NCBI RefSeq assembly: GCF_030272615.1
Contig: NC_081412.1
Location: forward strand, 547,430,488-547,494,487
Direction: 5' to 3'
DNA length: 64,000 nucleotides
DNA from: Cryptomeria japonica
Lineage: Eukaryota > Streptophyta > Pinopsida > Cupressales > Cupressaceae
Both the position numbers and the translations under genes were made by a program. This document shows, one piece after another, positions 34,144 through 43,561 of this stretch (positions are counted from its first letter, which is position 1; every line of letters begins with the position of its first letter). The notes under the pieces are model-generated. The model saw only the letters and a list, made by a program, of their open reading frames with translations, searched no databases and had not been told where the DNA came from.

Positions 34144-34222
<79 letters not shown>
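34105..34222. repeat. (TA)n / (CT)n / (TA)n microsatellites
   Basis: TA run at 34107-34122, CT run at 34149-34186, TA run at 34187-34222. Low complexity only; overlapping ORFs are meaningless. Confidence 0.9.
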
Positions 34223-34224
<2 letters not shown>

Positions 34225-34534
34225 CATGTGCATGATCATATATAATATGAATACAAATGATGTGATATATAATCTAGGATCAAATGTACAAACTATACAT
34301 ATAAAGTATAATCTAACCATACATACACATGATATATATAATCCACGCTCAAACACAAACTATATAAAGTATAATCTAACATACATGCATGAAATAAATA
34401 ATTTGATCAAACACAAATTGTATAAAGTATAATCTAGAAACTTTATAAATGCATGAATATATAATATGAAAGTCTAAAATGTACATATAGAACAAGATAA
34501 AAAAATAAGCTATAAACTCGAGCAAATCAACATG
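34223..34534. other. AT-rich stretch with repeated TATAAAGTATAATCTA phrases
   Basis: The phrase TATAAAGTATAATCTAAC/G recurs near 34300, 34365 and 34420, spaced about 60 bases apart. No gene is visible. Confidence 0.5.
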
Positions 34535-34858
34535 CATCATGTCTGCCACAAACAGAGCAACCATTCAAGGGAGAGTCTTGGTGAGAGTCTAGATGTCCAA
34601 TACACCCTTGAAAAAGTAGAATTTATTTAAATATTAAATATAGATCTCTACACATATACATATGTGCATATTTTTAAATATAATCAAATTCGACTAGTTA
34701 AATTTAAATTAAAATATAAATTGTAACACACATGTACATGTATATATATATACAAAAAACCATAACTAACATGTCCACTAATAGCCAATGTAGCATTGAA
34801 AGAATCTCTCCTACGGACATGCTCAGAGCTCAAGCTAGGAGTGACATGAGATAATTGT
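34535..34858 (-). pseudogene. Possible last exons of the minus-strand unknown gene
   Basis: On the minus strand two short coding-like pieces occur: 34858-34765 (SHVTPSLSSEHVRRRDSFNA) and 34605-34535 (GHLDSHQDSPLNG, then CSVCGRHDAC and a stop). A GT at the end of the first and a TTTTTCAAG acceptor before the second allow a join in frame. The C..C...H...C spacing looks zinc-binding. The link to the gene at 47.1-48.5 kb is inferred from strand and position only. Confidence 0.3.
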
Positions 34859-34885
34859 TATACATATGTATACATGTATTATAGG

Positions 34886-35365
34886 TGTTGGTGTAAATAA
34901 TTATTCATCATGGATATTATTACACTTACTTAAGTTTACTTAGGATAATGCATTTCATAGTAGTTTGGATATGAGACACTTGGGTGTTTGTGTCACATTG
35001 GGATAGTGTGTGTAGGAGAAATTTCACCTCTTATGGTGTTGATCTTGTTATTACACTATCATATCCACTTATTGTGGAGTGATAATTCCACCTTCGGTGG
35101 GTGATCCACCTCATGTGGAATATTATATTATTTCTCCTACCTACCCACACCTATTTCCTACCTACCCTTGTTTCTTATTGAGCCACATGTCATATTTGTG
35201 TGCTCATACATATCCCTAGCCTTGCCTATATAAGCAGGCTCATCTACATTGTCTGTAACAGTTGTTGATCATTTTCTATTGATAAGAATACAGTTTATTC
35301 TTGTCCCATATTGTGTCTCTATCTTGTACATTTCATTGACCTCTTGATCTTGGAAAAATCCATCA
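34886..35365 (+). repeat. 5' LTR of the gag-protease element
   Basis: Starts TGTTGGTGTAAATAATT and ends AAAATCCATCA. A TATATAAG box at 35227-35234 is the likely promoter. The end reads ATCA where the 3' copy has the more usual AACA. Confidence 0.95.
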
Positions 35366-35377
35366 TGGTATCAGAGC
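35366..35377 (+). other. Primer binding site of the gag-protease element
   Basis: TGGTATCAGAGC directly abuts the LTR end with no spacer; initiator tRNA-Met type. Confidence 0.92.
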
Positions 35378-35749
35378 TATTGGAGTCTCATTGATTCGTC
35401 TTGAAGAGGCATTATTGTGACGTCAAGAGGCAGATCTGAGGAGCATCATCATTTGGAGGCATCCTAGACCAGATCTGACCTCTCCATTGCGTCCGGAAGG
35501 CCATTTCCATGAATTTTGGTTATAAAGTTGGCCTATTTTGGTGAGAAAATTTTTTTCTCCATTTTTGCCCTATTCGTACGGATTTTCGAATTTTTAATAT
35601 ATTTTTTTCAAAAAAAAAATATTTTCATCCTTCTGAAATATTGTTTCGAAAAATTGAAAATCAAAAAAATTGAAAAAAAAAAAATTAAAAAATCCGAAAG
35701 CAAAAAATTTTTTTTGAAAAAGAAGCAAAAAAATCAAAAAAAATATAGT

Positions 35750-36400
35750 TTTTGGGGGGTCCGCAGACCCCCCCCCGTGACCCGCAGGTTTGCAGGTCTG
35801 CGCGCTGTACCGTCTGACAGCCAATTGCTCCACACACGTACCTCCTCCCGTGCCGCCCACAGAGTACCCTGCGCATTCTCCCAGGCTCCGTGAACACCAC
35901 CGCGGCCTCCGGCGCCGCTCCCCGAGCATAGGCTCCTTCCGCTCCCCGGACTCCCGCGCCGCTCTGTGCCTTTCGCCGCCGCCTCCGCTCCCGGCAACAC
36001 CACACTCCAGCGCCCGAAGACCTGCAAACGCCGGCAGCCACGTCGTGTTGCCGTCGGCGCCCTCCGCCTTCAGCACCGCGCCGCTCCGAGCCCGCCGGTC
36101 CCTGCTCCCGCCGCTCCTCTGCGGCCCACCTGCAAGTGCCAACACACCGCCACGCATCTGACAGGTCACCAAACCGGCGAACCCGCGTCCGCCACATGGC
36201 AGGCGGCCACTGGCCCGTGGGGTACCTTTCGTACGAACAGTCAGCTTATCCGTACGCCACCTCGATAGTACGGCTTGCACAGTTAGCACGCCATGCAGAT
36301 CCTCCGTACAGTGACACGCAGCATTCCATACGCACAGTCACTCAGACACGTCAGCTGTCCGTACGGTACGGATGCTCAGTCAGTGAGAGAGGCAAATTTT
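35750..36400 (+). other. GC-rich segment in the leader of the gag-protease element
   Basis: About 650 bases rich in CCG/GCC (for example GCGGCCTCCGGCGCCGCTCC near 35902) inside an otherwise AT-rich element. It is open in several frames on both strands, as GC-rich DNA tends to be. CGTACG/CCGTACG recurs from 36230 to 36375 and also at 35575. No protein family is recognisable. It may be captured host sequence. Confidence 0.6.
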
Positions 36401-37043
36401 TTGCGATGGTCATACAGCCGTCAAATTTAATCTCGTGTTTTGCTGATGTCAGCGCCACATCAGCAGGGTTTGAAAATTTTTGGACCCCCTCTCATTTGCA
36501 TTTTTGATTTTGTAGTTCAACTTCAAATGGCCATAACTTGCTCATTTTTGCTCCTTTTTGGGTACAATTTTTTTTTGAAATGGGATAGAATTTTGTGCTC
36601 TCCGCAGTGGTGAAAGAATTTTTTTATTTTGATGCACGGATTTTTCAGAAAATGCAGTTTTTGGTGACTGTCCCTGAGTAATCCCAGTTTTTGCAACTTC
36701 AGAGGCTTCGTTTGGAGTCATCCGACCTCCTTTTTAGGTGCCATTTTTTTTGAAAGTGCGTATTTTTTCATCTACTTTCACATGATGCTATCAGATTGAT
36801 GTCATTATAAGTAGAAATTGTACTTTCAGATCTTGGCCATTTTTGGCTCTCTTGGTACTTGTATATTTGTTTGAATCTCAGTTAGATTCATTGCACTATT
36901 GATTGAAGTCTCTTATATCTCATTTGGGAAGTTGTAAAATTTGCATCATAAGCCCACTTTTCCTTGTTTTGCAAGTGGCTCATTGTAATCGCACTAAGTA
37001 TAAAGTGCCAAAATCATCACTTTAGGGGGGGTACTTTGATTGA
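36401..37043 (+). other. Remainder of the leader of the gag-protease element
   Basis: T-rich leader without ORFs. It includes repeated TTTTTGG and CCATTTTT phrases and ends in TAGGGGGGGTACTTTG just before the gag start region. Confidence 0.5.
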
Positions 37044-39104
37044 TTGAATTTGGGGGGTGTCTCTTGTACTTTTGTGCTCTTGTGTTCTTTCCTTTTTGCT
37101 ACTATGGGTTCTTCTAAGTTTCCTCTCTTAACTCCACATAATTATGCTACTTGGAAAATTGATGCATGGAGTAAACTTATGGAAAAAGGACTCACTCATT
37201 ACATTGATGGAACTATTGTTGCTTCAACTGATCCTAAGGCTGATCCAGTTGGTCACTTAGATTGGCTCACTAAAAATATCATGGCAATTGGTACCTTAAG
37301 AAAGTATGTATCAAAGGATCTCATTTTTCATATTGAGAAATGTACTCTAATCAAGGATGCTTGGCAAAAGTTTCAAGACTTGTATGGTCAAGTTGATGAG
37401 ATTAGGGGATATCAAATTGATTGTGATCTCACCATGTTAGATCCCAAGAACTTTGATACTATACAAGATTATGTCACTAAGGCAAATGAGTTGAGGGCAC
37501 AACTCAAAGATTGTGGCATTGATAAAAAGGATACTCAATTGATATTCAACTTGATAGGGAAGCTTCCACAAGAATATGCAGCATTTGTTTCTAGTTTCCA
37601 AACTCGTAGGATGACAATGGGTTCAAGCTACAAAATGCCTACATTTGATGCTTTCAATGAAATGTTGATGATGGAACAAACTAAGTTGATAAGCATGGGC
37701 ATTCTTAAGGCTTCTTCTAAGTCTCAAGCATTAGTGGCAAATCAAGGGAACAAAGGAAATCAAGGAAAGGACAACTCAAACAAGAAGAAATGGCAATCAA
37801 AGCCTAAAGAAAAAGCACCATCTTCTCCACAACAAGGAGATTCATCCTCTTCCAAGAGAGATAATTCACCAAAGAGAGAGAGACCTACTTGTGCTTATTG
37901 TAAAAAGATTGGTCATGAGGAACATCGTTGCCATACTAAGAAGATTGATGAGCTCACACATATCATCAAAAAGCATAACATTGATTTGCCTAAAGTCTAC
38001 AAGAAGGATGATTCATCAACTTCCACTTCCTCACATTCAAAAGGAAAAGGGCAAGCATTCATGGCTTCTACAAGTGGAAAAACTCACTCTTTTGGAACAA
38101 GAAAAGGAAAAGCTCTATGTGCTACTATCAGTCATGATTCAGAGAGATGGCTTCTAGATTCAGGGGCTTCTCATCATATGGCATCTTCACAGTCTATGTT
38201 CTCTCCATTTGAGCCTTGCACCATGCCACAGATTTTGATGGGAAATCATACATACATGGATGTGATTGGGAAAGGATCTATTGACATTGGGGATAACTCC
38301 TTCAATGATGTGTTGTGTGTACCCCACTTGACAAACAATCTCCTTTCTATCTATCAAATCACACATGGCGCAACTAATAGAGTTGTGGAGTTCACACCTG
38401 ACTCAGTTTTCATTAGAGACATGGAGACTAGAGCTATCATTGCAACTGGGGTGGTTGATCATGCATCTCGGTTATACTCCTTTTCAGATTTTGTTGATGA
38501 TGATGATTTCACATTTGATGATTCTACATATAATGATCACACTTATTATGATGATTCAGATTTTGAGGAGAACTTTGGACACTTGAACATGGGGATTCTC
38601 ACATGTAACCCAGTTCTTGAGTCTCATATTGATATCACATCACCTATTGCACCTGATAATGCAGATAGTGCGACAGTTTTGCCTTCATGTGATTCAGTGC
38701 AGCAGGATATACATTGTCTTCCAGCTTCAGATTCATGGGATGATTACATGACAGATATTCCAGGTTTGTTTGTGGAATCCTACATTGCAGATTTGGGAGA
38801 CATCATTGATGACATACATCTTCTGTTTGATGAAGGTGATCCTTCTTCGATTGTTGTGAGGGCACACTCTGACCCTCTTGTTCATTCTCTACATGATCAT
38901 TCTTTCGAGGTTGACATGATTGTGGATACTTATGTACAACAGTTAGAGGAGGTCTCTTTATTTTTTGAGGAGACACATGAGTCTTTGGATATTGTTCTAC
39001 ATTCATCTTCACTAGATGTTGGAGTTCCTTTTTCAGCAGTGTGGCACAGTTTACCACCTTTGGAGGGGGTATCTTTCAGCATCGACATGGGGACACTTGA
39101 GTAG
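37044..39104 (+). CDS. Gag-protease polyprotein with acidic tail, 686 codons, intact
   Basis: The functional start is probably ATG 37104 (MGSSKFPLLTPHNYATWK), since the upstream 20 codons are not gag-like. Residues about 20-230 are a copia gag (UBN2-like) domain with KLPQEYAAFVSSFQTRRM. A lysine-rich linker precedes one CCHC knuckle, CAYCKKIGHEEHRC (about residue 283). Protease active site WLLDSGASHHM is at about 371, followed by LTNNLLSIYQITH. After a SRLYSFSDF run, where GAG-pre-integrase would start, the protein becomes about 190 residues of acidic, aspartate-rich sequence (DFVDDDDFTFDD) of unknown origin and stops. FGHLNMGILT near 512 may be a leftover of the pre-integrase motif. Confidence 0.92.
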   Translation: MNLGGVSCTFVLLCSFLFATMGSSKFPLLTPHNYATWKIDAWSKLMEKGLTHYIDGTIVASTDPKADPVGHLDWLTKNIMAIGTLRKYVSKDLIFHIEKCTLIKDAWQKFQDLYGQVDEIRGYQIDCDLTMLDPKNFDTIQDYVTKANELRAQLKDCGIDKKDTQLIFNLIGKLPQEYAAFVSSFQTRRMTMGSSYKMPTFDAFNEMLMMEQTKLISMGILKASSKSQALVANQGNKGNQGKDNSNKKKWQSKPKEKAPSSPQQGDSSSSKRDNSPKRERPTCAYCKKIGHEEHRCHTKKIDELTHIIKKHNIDLPKVYKKDDSSTSTSSHSKGKGQAFMASTSGKTHSFGTRKGKALCATISHDSERWLLDSGASHHMASSQSMFSPFEPCTMPQILMGNHTYMDVIGKGSIDIGDNSFNDVLCVPHLTNNLLSIYQITHGATNRVVEFTPDSVFIRDMETRAIIATGVVDHASRLYSFSDFVDDDDFTFDDSTYNDHTYYDDSDFEENFGHLNMGILTCNPVLESHIDITSPIAPDNADSATVLPSCDSVQQDIHCLPASDSWDDYMTDIPGLFVESYIADLGDIIDDIHLLFDEGDPSSIVVRAHSDPLVHSLHDHSFEVDMIVDTYVQQLEEVSLFFEETHESLDIVLHSSSLDVGVPFSAVWHSLPPLEGVSFSIDMGTLE

Positions 39105-39592
39105 TTTTCAGAGATTCCTTTCATCATGAGTTTTCTTCATACATCTTCCCTTCATGATTGGGGAGACTTCATGGATACACCTTTGGTTTTGTTTCTTCCT
39201 AAGGGGAGGAATGTTGTTCGACGTTCATGGAGTAGTTTCTTCATACATCGAGCTTCTATCATTGGTGCAGATTCTTCATTGAGGGAGGATCACAGTTTGA
39301 CTTCTCTTCTTCTCTCATATGGGGGGGACTTTTTCCTCACATGGGGTTTTGTTCCTCACATTCTTCTTTGAGAGTTTTTTGTATAGCTTTCATCTCTCTT
39401 TTGGGGGAGGGTTTTTTCCCATTGGGTTTTTCTCTCTTTCCCCACTTTGTGAGAGATTTCATTGCATTGGTTTGCATGCATTTGCATTTGTTCATGGGTA
39501 CCTAACATGGCCTCGTAGCCGGGACCCATCTTGCATTGCTTAGTTGCATTGTAGACTTAAGTGCATTCCCCTAAGTTGCACTTAAGGGGGGG
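39105..39592 (+). other. 3' untranslated region and polypurine tract of the gag-protease element
   Basis: About 490 bases with repeated T-rich and GGGGG blocks (GAGGATCACAG; TCATATGGGGGGGACTT). The tract TAAGGGGGGG at 39583-39592 directly precedes the 3' LTR. Confidence 0.8.
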
Positions 39593-40072
39593 TGTTGGTG
39601 TAAATAATTATTCATCATGGATATTATTTCACTTACTTAAGTTTACTTAGGATAATGCATTTCATAGTAGTTTGGATATGAGACACTTGGGTGTTTGTGT
39701 CACATTGGGATAGTGTGTGTAGGAGAAATTTCACCTCTTATGGTGTTGATCTTGTTATTACACTATCATATCCACTTATTGTGGAGTGATAATTCCACCT
39801 TCGGTGGGTGATCCACCTCATGTGGAATATTATATTATTTCTCCTACCTACCCACACCTATTTCCTACCTACCCTTGTTTCTTATTGAGCCACATGTCAT
39901 ATTTGTGTGCTCATACATATCCCTAGCCTTGCCTATATAAGTAGGCTCATCTACATTGTATGTAACAGTTGTTGATCATTTTCTATTGATAAGAATACAG
40001 TTTATTCTTGTCCCATATTGTGTCTCTATCTTGTACATTTCATTGACCTCTTGATCTTGGCAAAATCCAACA
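39593..40072 (+). repeat. 3' LTR of the gag-protease element
   Basis: TGTTGGTGTAAATAATT ... AAAATCCAACA. Differences from the 5' LTR seen by eye: TTATTT vs TTATTA, AAGTAGG vs AAGCAGG, TTGTATG vs TTGTCTG and two in the last 20 bases. Confidence 0.95.
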
Positions 40073-40110
40073 ATAGGATTAGTCGAGGATCAATTTAAAT
40101 GATACAAGTT

Positions 40111-40896
40111 TGTTGCCATTCTACACTCTAATGAGAAATGATGGTGTTGTCATTGATGGAAATCTAGTGGAAACCTTCTGGCAACCACCTGGTATTCATC
40201 TGGTAAAGACACCGGCAAGCACCGACAGTGGCAACAATGCATACCGATACTCTAGCCGACAGGAATAAACTTTTGTTTATTGTATTTAATTGTAGTTATC
40301 TTTTGTAAAGCCGACATAGCATATTGTAATAGACTCATATATGTATGAGATCTTGTAAATCATTTAGATATGATATATAGAATAGGAATTAGCGAATAAG
40401 AAGGAAGATATATGCGAATGCATAGGGAAGATTTTGTATAAGGTTTATGGTTATAGTATGAGCTTAAACCAGTACTGAACCTGGCATAGTTGATGATGAT
40501 TTGAAGCAGTACATTATATTGGATTTTCATAATCCATTTTGTAAGTCAGTGAGACTTTTATTTTGTAGATTGAGCAATGAGCTCTAGGTAGTTGGCCTTC
40601 CTGCATGTGCAGGTCCCTCATTGTAGTAATATTTATTCATTGGCCAGTGATTGAATATTGTGGGTCACAAATCCCACCAAGGTTTTTCCCACATCGGGTT
40701 TCCTCATTAAACATCTTGTGTTATGGTGTGTTTTTTATGTTGTCATTATTGTTTATGTTTATTGCATTAATTCTTATTTATTGGTACACTGTTTTGGAAT
40801 GAAAAATACTTAATAAGGTTAAAGAATCAGTAAACCGGTTAGATAGTGATTCCCCCCCCCCCCTCAGTATCTTTGGGACTATCATTAATCCTAACA
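40111..40896 (+). repeat. 5' LTR of the coiled-coil-ORF element
   Basis: TGTTGCCATTCTACACTC ... ATTAATCCTAACA. A C-tract (CCCCCCCCCCCC followed by TCAGTATC) lies near 40852-40869. Duplication AAGTT immediately upstream. Confidence 0.93.
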
Positions 40897-40898
40897 AT

Positions 40899-40910
40899 TG
40901 GTATCAAAGC
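40899..40910 (+). other. Primer binding site of the coiled-coil-ORF element
   Basis: TGGTATCAAAGC two bases after the LTR; a one-base variant (A for G) of the initiator tRNA-Met site, also found in the Tork element at 55159. Confidence 0.85.
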
Positions 40911-40944
40911 CTGGTCCTCTATTTTTAAAAGCCTAACAGCTTGA

Positions 40945-42025
40945 GGAATATTCTGACACCGGTACAGATGGAGAACTTAAGAAAGCAATAGGAAGGAGCT
41001 CTTGTAGACTATGATTCAGAGAAGTTGAAGATGATCTGAGGACTACACAGGATTTCATTCAAGGACTTCAGGAGAATCTTACTATTGCTAGAAATAAAAG
41101 AAAAGAACTTCATGAGAAGATGCATAATGATAATGATGAAAATGAAACTCTTAATGAGCTTGTGAACAAATTGAGGCAAGAAAACATGACTATGAGGAAT
41201 GAAATGCAAGATATGACAATGAGATTTTGTAAAGCCATTGAAGACAGAAAGAATAATGAAAATGACTTGACTAGGAGACTTAATGATGCTGGCAATGAAA
41301 ATCTAAGACTTAGTCATGAAAATGATATGTTGAAGACATATCTAATTCACATGCAACATGATAAAACTAAACTTATGAGACAAATGGGAATTCTGGAAAA
41401 TGATTTGGCTACTGCAAATCAACATAAAGAGAAATTCAAGAAAAGTTCATAAGAACTTGATGATATGCTGAAAAATCAGAAACCTAATGGAGATACCAAT
41501 GGAATTGGATTTGAAGTTGGTGAAAGTTCGGGTACTGCAAACAATCATGATCACAGTAAACCAGTAAGACAACCTAATGCTTACAAATTTAATGGGAAAT
41601 GCTTTAACTATAACAAGTATGATCATAGAGCAAATCAGTGTAGATCTAGAAACAAACAAAACACTAATGCTCCCACCGGTCAATGTTCTAAATGCAACAA
41701 AGTTGGTCATAATTCAGAAAACTGCAGAATGAATGTGAGATGTTATGTTTGTGGAAGATTTGGGCACTTATCTAATCAATGCAGAACAATAACCAGCATA
41801 GGATATGGAAAGGTTATTCAGAAGAATAATGTGACTTGTTATGATTGTAACAAGATTGGACATATTACAAAATTTTGTAGAAGTAAGACTTCACCGGCAA
41901 AAAATAAAGGACCCAGTTTGAAAGGCAAAGAGAAGGTAGATGAGGTAAAGCAAGAATTTTCAAAACAATGGATTAGAAAGACAGATCAGAATGTTGATGA
42001 GACTATTCCTTCACCAGTAGAATAG
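40945..42025 (+). pseudogene. ORF1: coiled-coil and four zinc knuckles (gag-like)
   Basis: 41120-41452 is open and strongly coiled-coil (NELVNKLRQENMTMRNEMQD; NENDLTRRLNDAGNENLRLS). After one stop at 41450-41452 the same kind of reading continues at 41465-42025 with four knuckles: CFNYNKYDHRANQC (second Cys is Tyr, Gly is Asp), CSKCNKVGHNSENC, CYVCGRFGHLSNQC and CYDCNKIGHITKFC. Zinc knuckles bind RNA, so this is the gag-like packaging protein. A capsid domain is not evident. Multiple knuckles plus a coiled coil occur in SIRE-type gag proteins. Confidence 0.8.
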
Positions 42026-42368
42026 AGTATTACTCCACCGGTAGGAGATTCTTCATCCAACTAAGAAGTAACCCTTTGGGGGTATTGCAGCAAGCTGAAT
42101 ATCATGCAGATTACCCTTGGTAGATGGTGAGAAGATAGATTTCTTCTTTATTGGCAGATATGTTAAGTTTCACTTAATCGGTGAGCATTTATTGTGGTTG
42201 TTGAAAGAAATTTTATTATAAATCATCGTTTTTCCCTCTTTTTCAATTCACTGAGTATTCAAACTAGCAGAGAGCATGAAAATCTGAGCGAAGGCATTCA
42301 AGGTGAAGAAGTGAAGTGATTTCTTTCAAGAACTCAAACATTATCAGGTAGATTAAGGTATTTTTCAA

Positions 42369-43018
42369 ATGGCTTCCTCTTCTGCTCCTGAATTTATTGT
42401 AAACCCTACTATTGTGGAAATTGTAAAGTGCCCTAGGCCCATTTTAAAAATTATTCCCGAGATAGCTAAGCAAGATGATTCCATAGGTGCATTTTCAAAA
42501 TTTCCTAAAGGTGTAGGTTATGCTAAAGACCCTAGGATTTATATTCACTGCAATTTTGAAGAATTAGGTTCTGTGGAAGTGTTAAAGATATTTAAAACTA
42601 TAATTTGTGATGAAAATTGAAATGTCAAACCCAAGCACAAGATTATTGAGACCTTAGGTTTTGTAGAAATCTTGAACATCCCTAAATTTCTGGAGGAAGT
42701 AGTGAGAATTGTCCTAAGTAGGGCACATTGAGAATTTCTCTGGTTAGATTCAGTTTGCAAATTCACCCGACAAGCAATTAGGGCAGTGATAGGTTTACCC
42801 TCAACCGTCAGCAGACTTGACAAAACTAAGAAGGTACCTAACAAAAAATTCATGACCTTAACCGGAGCAACATCTGATAGTAGATCTCTGAGAGTGAATT
42901 ACATCAAGGATATCAATGTGAGATTCATAAGTATGATTTTAGGTTACAAGACTACACATGCAAACAAACTTAATTCAGTTTCCAATATTTGCATTAAAAG
43001 TGCTTATGATGGCTGAAG
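42369..43018 (+). pseudogene. ORF2 N-terminal domain (MASSS...), broken
   Basis: Opens MASSSAPEFIVNPTIVEIVK and has DDSIGAFSKFPKGVGYAKDP and RIYIHCNFEEL. After a stop at 42617 it goes on with FVEILNIPKFLEEVVRIVL, FTRQAIRAVIGLPST (after a stop near 42729) and KVPNKKFMTLTGATSDSRSL. The minus-strand copy at 53578 opens MASSSNVDTALEVEIK and has DDPLGAFSSV and RTYIHCDIKEI, so both are the same family. The ..IGLP.. part resembles plant transposon-associated proteins in style; no named domain is claimed. Confidence 0.65.
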
Positions 43019-43561
43019 GATGAACTAGTAGATAACTTGAAAAAGATAAAAGGTGATAAGAAAGGGACATTTCATTTTGGTAATCTTTTTGTATGCCTTA
43101 TGTTGTATTTCTCAAAAGAAATCCCCAGTATTGGACAGAGGTCACATCTTTTATACCTTATTTTAGATACTTGATACAATTGGATCTATATATTGATACC
43201 TTGATTCATGATTATGCTAGTAGATTAGTGTTTTCATATATTGGATGGTTATAGTCATTGACTGTTACATTTAATTTCAGAGAGAGATAGATCATTAAAG
43301 ATATATATACATTATGTACTAAATTAAAACATATATAAATTTATCTATATAGATTGCATACATAGGTTTTGTCCACAATTCTTATTACATTTTTAATTGA
43401 AATCAATTCTCGTTTGATAATTCAACTTCATAACTTGGTAACTAGTAAATTATATGTAATTTATTGTATATGTTGTATACATTGGAGTACTGATTCACCC
43501 CTCCCCTCTCAGTTCATATTTATCTACTATACTCTGTGGTAGTCTCTCTCTAGAAACTGAA
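43019..43561 (+). other. Interruption inside ORF2 with GAGA-type repeat unit
   Basis: Coding similarity is lost here. 43275-43370 contains one unit (GAGATAGATCATTAAAGATAT; TTATCTATATAGATTGCATA) of the tandem repeat seen at 48.9-49.45 kb. 43484-43510 has ACTGATTCACCCCTCCCCTC, similar to the end of the SIRE-like LTRs. It may be an LTR-derived insertion. Confidence 0.5.

Larger units (their letters stand above)
34886..40072 (+). mobile_element. Young non-autonomous copia derivative with gag-protease only (TR-GAG type)
   Basis: LTRs 34886-35365 and 39593-40072 are both exactly 480 bp and differ at only about five sites by eye; the 5-bp duplication ATAGG flanks both ends (34881-34885, 40073-40077). 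Primer site and purine tract are present. The only long ORF encodes gag, a zinc knuckle and protease; integrase, RT and RNase H are absent. Elements of this sort depend on an autonomous relative for replication. Near-identical LTRs and an uninterrupted ORF indicate recent insertion. Confidence 0.95.

Noticed and set aside
35594-36507. Overlapping ORFs of 97-231 codons on both strands in the GC-rich leader
   Set aside because: Open in many frames at once because stop codons are rare in GC-rich DNA; no motif or consistent frame.
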